DNA from: Neurospora crassa OR74A
Taxonomy: Eukaryota; Ascomycota; Sordariomycetes; Sordariales; Sordariaceae
DNA length: 64,000 nt
Assembly: GCF_000182925.2 (NCBI RefSeq)
Contig: NC_026506.1
Coordinates: forward strand, 3,348,001-3,412,000
Reading direction: 5' to 3'
The translations under genes were made by a program, and so were the position numbers. Positions within the stretch are counted from its first letter, which is position 1. Each line of letters begins with the position of its first letter. Under the pieces are notes generated by a model. It saw only the letters and a list, made by a program, of their open reading frames with translations, did not search any database and was not told where the DNA came from. Of this stretch, positions 41,401 to 52,249 are shown piece after piece.

Positions 41401-43217
41401 AGTCTTGGCGCCCTCTTTGACTTGTCTCACTGAGTTCCAGGTACTCCAGATTCTGTCGAGGCAGAGATACTTTGGGTAATATCAGCTCTGCAACAACGGC
41501 AATAAATCCACGATATTCAGGTCGCTCGAAAGGGGGGATTTGTCTTGTCCCACTTCGATTACGGCGGTTTTCAAAGCGGCGGCTTGAAACTTGAAGGATG
41601 GAGATTGAACTTGTCACTTGTGCACGTTGCACAGATCGCTTTTGCCCAGAATTGCAACTGGTATAAGCGATGCCTTTTTGCCGACCTGCCGCTTCGCCTC
41701 TTCCCTGCTTTGCCAGCTGGAGCGTCGACATCCTGGCAACCGGGTTTCCTGGTGGCCCAAGCGCCTGCCTAGCGTACTTCCCAAACTTTCGAGTCTGGTG
41801 TGCGCACATTCGACACAATACAGGATCCATGTTTGCTTGATATGTATGATCATCACGATATACGCACAAGTGCATCTTATAAGTGGTGACGCAGCAGACA
41901 CCTTGGAGACATTCGGGGCAGGTTGAGGCTCTTGGAGGTTTTGGGGGGTAGCTAGCCGTCGGGTGCCTTTCCATGTGCACATCGAACAACACTCGTAAGT
42001 CTGGTACAGTAACCGTGCTGTATCAATACAGGAGAACCACAATGCTACGAGACCTCATCAACCAAAAACCAACTTTCGATATACGCAGAAAAATCATGTC
42101 CGGAGGCTGCGAAACGCCGTGCCATCGGACTTCCGGGTTGCGCCGCTCTACAAACACCTTGGCGGGCATCGAGCAGGGAGATATAAATCTCTCCCTTCCC
42201 ACCTCTAGACCTGGGACCCGTTCCCTGTATTCTTCTTGCAGCCACACGTCTTCACCATAATTTGGGGTTATGGCTCTGTTTGTCGAACGATTGTTGTACT
42301 ACTACTTGTCCCATTTTGAAAGGCCCTGGGAAGGATGCCGAATTACGGTGGTCTCGGTCAAGATCGATATGAGATCCGAACGGAGGATCATCCCGTCCGA
42401 GACTTCAAACTGCACTAATATGCCAATCCGGGGTTAAAGTTATGTTTCCCTTACCCAAACAACCATTTTAGGAATTATTGAAGTGCTGTAGCCATACGTT
42501 TTCGCTCGCCATGTCACGGATTTTAGAGGGTTCATGGGTGTTTCTACTTTCAAAAGTTCCAAGTGTCTGGATATATACTTGTGCTCCAGTCATCTCAGAC
42601 CGGATTTCAAATTATTATTCTTACCTCTCCAAGTACACTCGCTCATACTGATGGACATCGACATATGACGGACTGCAGGATAATATAGTATGAGAGGCTG
42701 GATACCGTGGCAAATGAATGTGGCGCCAAACAGGGCCATACAACACTCGCGGTGGACTTGCATCCGCAGAAAACAATATCACAAAGTGAACATACTTGAA
42801 CTCGGTCTTGCGATGCGTGGCTTTACCTTAAACTAGTAACATGGGTGGTACACTACTAGTAGAAGTGATAAACATTGGATGGCTGCTCACAGCTCAGGCC
42901 GTGGTCGGGAACGAGTCTAGGGGAGAGCTCCTTCCATCTTTGCTCTCCTCACTTCCTGTGCTCTCCCGTTTGCACCTTCCACCATCTTCAATTTCGAATG
43001 TTCCTACTACTGTACTGTATAATACTTCTTTGTGCTCTTTCCCAGTCCAAGTGTGTCGCTGAGAACACAATGAAAATCTTCGCACAAATTCATTCTCCAC
43101 TCCGGGCATTTTTTTTGAAGCCATCCGGACTGCGATTGCGCATCCCTCCAGTTATGAAACCCCTCAATCGAGGACCGCCAACGTTTCCTAGTCGTACAAC
43201 TCTGCTATCATTTCGAC
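38440..43217. other. Long intergenic region between divergent fwd-1 and HORMA genes
   Basis: About 4.8 kb with no supported gene. Several open frames up to 198 codons (41396-41992, minus) lack recognisable domains. Seen inside: several GTAGGTAC words (about 39239, 40150-40185, 40285-40322, 40585-40600), a GGA purine tract (41281-41315), and a GAGTCC-containing B-box look-alike at 38995 that does not fold as a tRNA. The part near 38440-39200 should hold the fwd-1 promoter and leader. Confidence 0.55.
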
Positions 43218-45445
43218 ATGCCGAATCCCCAGACGTATGGTGCTCGTGGATTGCGAAAACGTGACATCCAGCTGTGCAAGACAGTGTTTGTGGCTGCCGT
43301 GAGTGCCGTCCCCTTTCTTGCCCACTGCGCCAGAAATCTTGACCTCTTGCTATGTTGCGGCAACTGACACCCTTCACAGATCAGCCAGATACTATATGCT
43401 CGGTACTAATGAATCACTTCGGCTTCGGTCGTGGCTTCAAGCACTTTTCGGCTTCGTGCAATCAATTACTGACCTTTCTCAGACACGCTTTCCCATCGAA
43501 CTTCTTCCATGTCTTACCCCTGAGCGACCTTGTGTCAAAGACGTATGAAGAGATCATGGCTTCAGGATCAGGCATACCGATTTTTGACCGAGAAATCTTG
43601 AGAGAACAATCGACCACCGTATTCTTGCACCAGGATGTCGATTACGACCTCAAACGCTTCTTGGGCATCCTGGTTAGGACCAGTCACCTTCCTCACCCAC
43701 TTCAGATACGGTATTACTGACCTTGTTCTGAACCAGACTCACGACATATTTCCCATTCTGGAAACCGAAAATCTGGCCAGATTCCGCATCAGCTTTTTGA
43801 GATCAGCAACTTGGGACGAGGACTGTTTGATCGAGTACTACACCTTGGTGTTCAAGTACCCCCCTGACGGAAAATGTGGAATCGACATTTGGAGAGCAGG
43901 CATCGGGGAGCAACACATATCTGACACCAATTTCAAGCTCTGGAATTTGGGTGACTACCTAAACCGGCTTCCCTCTCTTAACGGTAAGTAGTACGGCTAC
44001 CATCGCGCACCCAACCCAGCTGCAGCATACACCGCATGCATACCAGATATTGGTTAAAGTACAATGGGCGATACCCAGCAGCGACATGATAATTAATATG
44101 CTTCTTACAGGGCCTCTGCATTGGGCTATGGCCTTTCACGCAAACGAAATTCCAGATATTCCCACCATTGGATTCTGGAAGTTTGATCGTACCGAGTTCG
44201 ACGATGCAAATCTCAAGCTTCAACAGAAAGAGGGATACCGTTACGACCGAATCGCGAGCCTGGAGTATGCGAACCCTTTCCACTGTCTTGATCCTCGCGC
44301 TAACCCTCGAATAGGATAGAACCACTTCGACCAGACTCTCAACAAATCGAGAGCGTACCTGTTGTTCCCGTCAGTCAGAGCACCAACAACCATAAGCCGT
44401 CTTCTCCCTCTGTGCAACTTGACACTACACCCCAGGAGTTTGAAGCTCCAAAACCCAAGAAACAGGCAAACACGAAGCGCAAAGCGGTCCAAGAGCCATT
44501 ACGAGCCATCAACACACGGCAGAGAACACTGCGAGCCCAAGAAACAGAAAAGGTGAACCCACCATTGAAAGCAAAAGAGACTCAAGCTGGACATAAAGCT
44601 TCCCCAGTTCAGAATCGAGGGTCACAGGGCAAAACCACCGCAAAGGGTTCACAAAAGAAGGCAACTCGGCCGAGCGCAAAGAAGCCGAATGCGAAAGCAA
44701 AACAAGTGACAAAGACGACACAAAAGCCAGCCTCGACACAGAAGCAGGCACCAACTCCAGGACCTCCTAGCACTCAGAAGAGGAAGCCAAAGCGTCCCTT
44801 GGTAAGTCAAATAAAGGCCACGTGATTGAAGGTCCAAAGACACAGATGGTGGCTAATATCGTGCAGCAAATTTATGAAGACGTAACATCCAATCTGCCTG
44901 AAACCCAAGAGGTTGCACGCGAGAGCCAGACACAACAAAGTCAACTGTCCCGAACCAGAAGCAGCAAGAGACTTGCCGCAAATGACGGCGGTCTGGTAGG
45001 AGGTAATGTCTCGAACACAAGGGCCAAAAGGGTGAAGGCCGCTCATCCTCCTCGTCCGCCTCCTCCTCCTCCTCCCGCACGTATGTCCTCCACACCGGAT
45101 GCCCAAGCTGTGTCCGACTTCTTGGAAAGCATCGATGAGGATCACCTTCTGGATACCCCTCCGGACGCGCGGCAAGGTCCACCGTCCTTCGCTGTTACAC
45201 CCGCTTTTTTGCGAACGGATTCGGTCCCGGAAAATATGGAGAACGCAACCGCCGGTGACGAACACATCGGCGATAGCTTGATGGATGACCCCAACAATAG
45301 ATATCCGCCCACCGATATGTCTTTCGATTTCCAGCCGCTTCAGACGTCACAGACTGAGAGGATGTTTCCGGGGATTCTTGACAGTGAGGATGAGGATAGC
45401 CCAATCGTAAGTCTCGTCAGCAGACGACAGAGCGGCCACGCCTGA
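43218..45445 (+). CDS. Divergent HORMA-domain protein with long basic disordered tail
   Basis: HORMA proteins (Hop1, Mad2, Rev7) wrap short peptides in a safety-belt fold and act in meiosis, spindle checkpoint or repair. Exons are 43218-43298, 43380-43402, 43483-43672, 43737-43983, 44111-44264, 44315-44801 and 44867-45445 (586 residues). The 23-nt exon is needed to keep frame. Read in order, residues about 18-225 give the Hop1-type pattern: ILYARHAFPSNFF (compare YLRGLFPEDCF), THDIFPILETENLARFRISF (compare GIFDALxxxYL), LIEYYTLVFKYP, and PLHWAMAFHANEIPDIPTIGFW (compare LxFYNEDxPPDYEPPGF). The tail is Lys/Gln/Pro-rich with nuclear-localisation clusters, a Pro-rich run and an acidic end. No PHD or Mad2-like ending is seen. 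A GTAAGT near 45409 means the last residues could be spliced differently. Role unknown. Confidence 0.75.
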
Positions 45446-45946
45446 GGATATGATGAAGTATTCCGGTCGTTTCGTCATAGGTGGTATTCATGATGATGAC
45501 GGGAACGTTTGTGTTCCTAGAAATTGCTTGTTGCGTTCTAGGCATGCATTATCTCGGGGCAGGGGCTATCTGTAGATGGGTCAAGATGAAGATGAACTGT
45601 GGTATGATTACTGTCGCTGTCCGCTATCAAATCAACACCTTGTACGTTTTTACCGGGTCCGAAATTCCCAACAGAAAAACAGGATGAAACGCGAACTGTT
45701 ATCAATACTGTCAATGAACTTTTATATGGCCGTGGGAATATGCTCCAACTGGGCTATCTGTGATGTATCTAGCTACGCGGCCTTTTTCCGCAGCGAGATA
45801 CTGTGAGTCTGATGATAGATTGCCAGGAATCGGCTATTGCATTAGTTCTTTTTGATTAAGTTTGAAGCGGCTTCGGCTTCAGTGGTATCTTGTCATCCAT
45901 CCATCCATTCTCGTCAGATCTTTTGACACCTGCTATCTCGCCACCT
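45446..45946. other. Convergent 3' flank between HORMA gene and GMPPA-like gene
   Basis: About 500 bases. It could contain a further small exon of the HORMA gene: an acceptor-like CATAG ends at 45480 and is followed by short open frames in two phases. Otherwise nothing was seen. Confidence 0.45.
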
Positions 45947-47570
45947 TTACATGATAACCTCGTTGGCAACATCCTGTGAAGTTTTGTTAGTCTCGCCGTC
46001 ATGGATAATAGTCTTGATGGAAACACAGAACAGAAACTCACCCTCTTCAACTCCTTGAACGGCAAGCACACGCAGTTCTGCACGCGCACCTCATCACCAA
46101 CGGCGCACTCCTTGCCCAAAATGGTAATGGCCTGCACCTTGACGCCGTTCTTGATGATGCTCGTCGTGTGGCTCGTCACGGGCGTCGGCGTACCCTCGAC
46201 ACGGGCCCAGGCGCCCACGCGGCTGTTCCAGCCAATGATGGAGTACAAGACACAAGCGTCGTGCTTGATCTCGCTGTCCTCCAACACAATCGACTCCTTG
46301 ACACGGGCACCAGCGCCCACGACGGCGCGGGGACCGATGCTCACGTTGGGACCCAACTTGGCGGTGGGGTCAACGCGGGCCGTGGGGTGGATAAAGACGG
46401 GCGCGATGATGTGGTTCGGCTGAGGCTGAGCCAGCTCGGAAGAACCCGATTGCCACGCGTTCTGCAGGTACAGCGCGTTGGCGGGGATGGCGGACCCAGC
46501 CGTCTTGATCTGTCGCCAGAAATCCTGGGTTTCATAGACGAAGAATTGCTTCGAGTCGGCCATATCGGAGAGGATGTCCTGCTCGAGACGGATGACTTCG
46601 GAGCGTTTCTCGGATTCCTCGTCGTCGTCGTCGGCGGCCTGCTGGGCGAAGAAGGAGGACTCGAGGTTCTCGGCGGACGGGTAGCGGATCAAGCGGTTGG
46701 GCCGGTCGGTGCGGCGCTTGATGGCCGTGCGGATGGAGGGGAAGATGGCCTCCGTGGCGAAGAGGTAGACGCCGCAGTTGATCAGGTTGCTGATGTGGCT
46801 CTCGGGCTTCTCGACGTAGTGCAGCACGCGGCGCGTGTGCGCGTCCGACACGATACAGCCAAAGTTGGTCGCGGCGTCTTCCGCCACGCGGGTGCCCAGG
46901 ATCACGGCCTCGGCGTCTTTTTCTTCAAAGAGGCGGAGCATCTCGCCAAGCGGGAAGGAGCAGCACACGTCGCTGTTGAGGACGAACAGGCGCTCCGGAC
47001 GGCCCTTGAGGATGATGTCGCGGAAGTGGTACAGGCCGCCGGCGGTGCCCAGCGCTTGGTACTCCCGCAGGTACTTGATGGTCAGCTGGGGGAATTCGTG
47101 GACGGCATCCTTGATGAAGTCCCGGAAGACGGACTCGTCGTAGTAGCCGATTAGGTAGACTTCGTGGATCGAGGGGACTTTGGCAATGGCGGTTAGGCAG
47201 TGCCAGATGATGGGGTGGCCGGCAACGTCGAAGAGGGGCTAGTTGGTTGTCGGTGAGACCGCCGTTAGTTGGAAAGTGACTTCGATATAACGTGGGGGAG
47301 CATTCAAAGACTTACCTTGGGAACATCAAGGGAAAGGGGTCTGAAGCGAGTACCGCGCGAGGCACCGCCGACCTAGAGTTGGGTTATAGATGTCAACATT
47401 TTTGCTTGCTTTGTCTCGGACGGAGCTACCTCTACAGGACTCGTGGAGGAGGGTTGTGTTCCGTAAGCCAAGGAGGTCTGGAAATAGGTACTCACCAGGA
47501 TGACGGCCTTGGTTGCGCCGCCAGCAGCAGCCCCGTTGGCCTTGGTGTGGAAAGGGACCTGGAGAGACAT
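45947..47570 (-). CDS. GMPPA-type mannose-1-phosphate guanylyltransferase (alpha/regulatory subunit family)
   Basis: Member of the sugar nucleotidyltransferase family that makes GDP-mannose for protein and wall glycosylation. It most resembles GMPPA, which in animals regulates the catalytic GMPPB; the fungal role may differ. Exons 47570-47496, 47372-47316, 47238-46042 and 45973-45947 give 451 residues. Joined across two introns is the nucleotide-binding loop VGGASRGTRFRPLSLDVPKP (26-45), with the GMPPA spacing. PLFDVAGHPIIWHCL, LGTAGGLYHFRD and VLNSDV follow, then HYVEKPESHISNLINCGVYL. The C-terminal half is a left-handed beta-helix of hexapeptide repeats (HPTARVDPTAKLGPNVSIG), and the end DVANEVIM is typical. 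An acidic insert (DDDDEESEKRSE) lies mid-protein. Divergent from the dynamin gene. Confidence 0.9.
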
Positions 47571-49177
47571 TGTTGTGTACGGGTTCCCAATAGATGTATG
47601 TGGTTGATACAATGGTTTACTTGGGATATGAAAGAGACGGTAGATGGGTAAAAAAGAGAGAGAAAGAAAAAAAAAAAGACGGAGAGAGCAACACAAGTGT
47701 TTAATTAGTCGTCTCGAAGACGGGATGTCGTACGCCCACTTGGTTGTATGGTGCTGCGGTCAATGGTGTAACTGGGCTGCTTCCCGTCAAGGTCCACCAC
47801 TGCTACACGAGCTCGCTTTTAGCTCTCCATCCCCAAATCCCCTGAACCAAAGCTTGCAGTCCCCGGTCAGTCTTACGGGCGGCGGTGCCCCACGTGAACA
47901 CCCAACTCTGTTTTTGGAGGACAGGGGCCGGGCGCGGGTACGGCCTCGATTTCTTCCCCACTCTGTCCGTCTTGGTGGGGCCAAGTACATACTTTGCGGC
48001 CGGCAACGTGCTTCGAGTCAAAAAAAGGATGGAAAAGGGTAAAGATCCGGCAGGCAGTGGCATCAACAGTCCAAACCGATGACAGGACCCCAACAAAGTC
48101 AGCAATGTCAAGAACCCAAATCACCATTTGAAATGGTCTACATATACCAACCCTTTGTTCAATTCCTTGATATTTGTGCTCTCTCCATGCGATGCAATAT
48201 GTGTTTGCCATCTTTCCTTTTCCGTACAGACCTACAGTGGTTCAGTGTCCAAACAGCCTCTCTCATTGGATCGCCATCCCATGGAAACTACACTGATACA
48301 GGCAGACCAGGGTTGGCCAGGCTCCCGCCGCTGGGTCCGCGTAAAGTGGCAGATTTCAGAGTCGCGACGAGCACGCGTTTGCTGCCATTGGACGCTCGGT
48401 AACAGGTCAACCAAAAAAAGGTCACCACTCCCCGCCTGAGTTCTGCTGTAGCAACCGTGATAGAGGGGCTGCTCATTGTTTGCAAAGCGCAAGGGTCGGG
48501 CACACTGGACTTGGATGGATTGGGATTCTTATCGCGAATCTTTGATATCCGTTTCCCTTGCAACACCCGACTCGGCAACCTCACTTTCCTCCCTCCACCT
48601 TGCTTCCTCCTCACCAAGATCGAATCTGTTAGGGCTGTCTCACATCTACCCCGCTTTCCCTAGCAGTGCCTAGCACCACGAGGAGTCTAACCCGAGACCT
48701 ACCTCTCTCATCTTCTCGTCGTCGAGATTGGACCGCTGCCTCTTTTCTTTTTTCTTTTTTCTCCCATCTACCCCTCGATATTGTCTGGTCGTTGGAAATA
48801 CTCCCGGTCACTTACAGCTTCTATCGCCAAGTAACCCAACGTCACAAACCAACCATCTTTTACCACAATACTCCTCCATCTCGTCCAGAGCTTCACTCAT
48901 ACCCGTCGAAATACCCTCAGACCCTTACTGTAATTATCACTCCCTTGTTGTCACCAAGAGATAATCATCACGAACTGGTCTAGTCGATGGTGTAATTGGC
49001 CTCAGCTGGATCTGAGGTTTTCATGATTCTTTGCTGAATCGCATTTCCACAGGGTGAGTCTAGTGTTTATCATGGTAAGTTTATGATAATCACTTTCACC
49101 TTTCCTTCCATCACTTGCTGCTTTATTCTTTCTTCTCTGTCACGATATCCTGACGCATTCGATAGACTCAAACAAAC
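47571..49177. promoter_or_regulatory. Divergent promoter region of GMPPA-like gene and dynamin gene
   Basis: About 1.6 kb. From about 48660 the plus strand becomes CT-rich, like a long 5' leader for the dynamin gene. A probable leader intron (49075-49165) starts with GTAAGT right after an ATG. No other gene is supported. Confidence 0.5.
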
Positions 49178-52100
49178 ATGCGCCGCGCAAATCAACATGC
49201 CCGCATCAAGCGGGAACCTGGTTTCCAGCAGCCCATGCCGAACTCGGGCCTCGCCAGGATTGACGAGGACGATAACTCGACGGTGGCACACTCGGAAGTT
49301 GAGAGACGCATGCAGCGGTCAGATGCCCGTAGGTCAAGTCCAGATCCCCTCATTTACTATGTGATAACCAACTAACAACATTGTCACAGCTAGCGTGGAC
49401 ACCAGACTTGCACCTGGCGCGTCGGTCATTGGCGACATGGACGTCGACGGTGAAGACGAGGATGATGAATGCATGCTGATGGAAGTGAAGACCAAGACCG
49501 AAGTCGTGGAGCAGGACCTTCCTACACCCCGGAGCTTCGTCAACATGGATCGGTCCTTTATCGGCCCCGGCCAGGCACTCAAGGATTTCGGCCAAGAGCT
49601 CAAGGATATCAACGATGCCTTGGGCGAACTCCAAGCAAGAGGCATTCAACATGTCGTCAGCCTCCCAGAGCTTGTTCTCGTGGGCGATCAATCCTCCGGA
49701 AAGTCGAGTCTGATGTCAGCCATTGCTGGCCTCAGTCTTCCAAGAAGCAGTGGAACCTGCACGAGATGCCCAATCCATATCCGCATTTCCCGTGCCGACG
49801 AATGGTCATGCCGTGTGTTCCTCAAGGAGGACTATGCCTTTGTGCCGCGCAACCATCCTATCACTCTCCAGGATGTCACCGATCGCGACAGGTTCCCACC
49901 CTGGGTCAAGTTGGACCCAAGTCGACAGACTCGCAAGGAGTTCAAGACGATTCGCGACCGCTTCGATGCCGAGGAAATTGAGACCCTCCTCCGTTGTGCT
50001 CAGGTTGCCATCCTAAATCCTAGCACGCCTTACCGCTTTTTCGTTCCCCGTCTCAAGAATGAGAGTGGGCAATCTGACGCCGCTCGCCGCGAGCATCTCG
50101 ATCGAATCAAAGAGAAGGAGGCACACGGCGAAGCCCAATTTTCACCCAACACGGTCGCCCTCGAGGTCAAGGGTCCTGACCTTGCTGACTTGAATTTCTA
50201 CGATCTACCGGGTGTCTTCATCACTGCCAAGCGCCCCGAGGATAGATTCTTGGAGCGGGTTGTTCGCAACCTCACATGCGAATACATTTCCCGCCAGAAT
50301 GCCATCATCCTTTGGGCAGTGCCTATGAACCAGGATGCCGAGAACAGCTTCGCCTTCAAGCTGATTCAAGAGATGAACGCAGAGGATCGATGCGTTGGCG
50401 TCATGACCAAGGCGGACCTTTTGCCTAGGGAGACCAACGGCTTTTCCTCTTGGCTCTCGATGCTGAACGAACAGGCCCATCGCACAGGTTTGGGCTACTT
50501 TATTACTTCTCGCCAGGGTAGTGACTTGGACGAGCAGAACAAATTTGAAGAGGCCTTCTTCAACAGGACTGCGGACTCAGCGACTATGGGCCAGTGGCCC
50601 GAGATTTTCGAGAAATACCGTGATAGGTGTGGTATTGAAAAGTTGAAAGAGTTCTTGTCCATCACTCTTGGCCGGGAATTCTCCAAGGTGTAAGTCTTCC
50701 CTATTTTCTCCAAGGTGACTTCTTGTAGTGTAGCTCTGATGCTGACTCGTTTTCTTTCAGTCTCCCCGAGGTCAAGCAAAAGGTGTACAACCGCCTTCTC
50801 AGGATTGAGGAGCAGCTCGAAAAGTACCCTAATCCGCCGCCGAATCCTGAGATGGAAATCATGCGCAGCTTGGCGGAATTCGCGACCAACGTCAAGACCC
50901 GTGTGCTGCAGCAAGAGTTCATGAGCCAGTGGGACTGTCTTTTTGCTGAGCCGTTCAAGAAGAGAATTCTCGGCTGCAAACCGAAATTCAATGTCAAAGA
51001 GCCGGACGTGATTACTATCGACGATAACAGCCCGATGACCACTCCGGCTCCACTGGGACAAACCCCTAGAAAGAGGTCCATGGCACAGGATATCGCTATG
51101 ACGCCTTCTAAGCGCCGTGGCCATATCAAGGTCGAGGATAGCGACCGCATGGTCATGTCTCCGTCGACATCTGCCACCATGCGGGGTACCCCAGGTCCCG
51201 GAAACTTCCCCTTCTCTCCCGGACTTGGCGGCGGACCCCCTCCTCGCTCCAAGAACCTGATGGAGCTTCGCACGATCATTAGACGGAGCGCCATACCCGG
51301 CCAGCCCGGGCTTGTGTCGGCCTCCGTCTACGAGCCGCTTTACACCGAGGCAGCCAGAACCTGGGGTCCTCACCTCGAGAATTTTGTGAACCAAACAATA
51401 CAGTTTCTACAGAACGAGGTCATGAAGATTCTGGATAGCGCTTTCTCCAACCTCAAGAACCGGGCCGTTTACCGCGAGTCAGTCGAGCACATGAAATACT
51501 TTATGGAGAAACATAAAGAGGAGGTTCGTAACCAACTGAACCTCATCTACAATCTCGAGACACAACGCATCTTCACGAAAGACGAAGATGCGCTCCAACG
51601 CAACAAAGCGGCAGAAAAGCGCATCCTAGAGCGCCACCGCCACTTCCTCCGCATGGCGGTCCGAACCGGCGAATCCCCAGCCATTCGTAAGATGGAGGAG
51701 CTGACGGAGGAGGAGCTGGTACAGGAGCAAGCCAAGATGGCCAAGGAGCTCAAAGTCATCGGTCCGGACCCCTACGACCAAGAGATTACGGTCGCCGCCT
51801 ATGTGCGCGGCTACTACCTGACGGCAGCTAGCCGTTTCATTGATATTGTCGCTATTCACATCATGTCGGGCCTTTTACCGAGAGTCGCCTCCGTGATCGA
51901 CACCTACCTGCACGAGAAACTCGGTCTGTACAGCCGCACTTCTGGATCGGGGCCGGAGATCTTCATGAGACTGATGAGCGAGGGCCCCGAGACGGAGCGC
52001 AAGCGCGGAGAGCTGAGGGTCGAGAAGGAAAGGCTAGACCAGGCGATGGAGATTATTGTCAATTTGGAGAATAAGGAGCAGATGGCTACGGCTACGGCGG

Positions 52101-52249
52101 CTAATTCGCAGGTGACGACACAGATGATGAGCCAGGGCGGTCATGGTGGTCAGAGGCCCGAGTTGAGCATTAGGACGAATGCGAATGGAGGGGTGGCGAC
52201 GCCGGTGAGTGAGAGGGCGCCGACGCCTATTGGGACCTATGAGGCTTGA
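49178..52249 (+). CDS. Dynamin-superfamily large GTPase (Mx-like, probably nuclear/cytosolic)
   Basis: Large GTPase that assembles on membranes or as oligomers; this branch is distinct from the fission dynamins Vps1 and Dnm1, and its job in fungi is unclear. Exons 49178-49328, 49390-50689 and 50761-52249 give 979 residues. GTPase motifs are complete: P-loop GDQSSGKSS at about 149-157, switch-I Thr in SSGTCTRCP, DLPG at 322-325, TKAD at 390-393. The stalk follows. A disordered insert with basic clusters (TPRKRS, PSKRRGHIK) and Gly/Pro stretches, possibly an NLS, sits where dynamin has its PH domain. A GED-like helix region is near the C-terminus (YVRGYYLTAASRFIDIVAIH). No transmembrane segment. 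An alternative start exon, ATG at 49072-49074 directly before a GTAAGT donor, would add five residues in frame. Confidence 0.88.

Noticed and set aside
41396-41992. Open frame of 198 codons on the minus strand with several CxxC pairs
   Set aside because: The cysteine pattern fits no family I know, and sequence on both sides lacks splice or promoter signals. It could be re-examined if RNA evidence appears.
46168-47154. Plus-strand frame of 328 codons opposite the GMPPA-like gene
   Set aside because: Antisense of a clearly conserved enzyme; Gly/Val/Asp/Arg-rich content reflects the GC-rich third positions of the real gene.
50495-51394. Minus-strand frame of 299 codons opposite the dynamin gene
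   Set aside because: Antisense shadow; the plus strand carries intact dynamin sequence.
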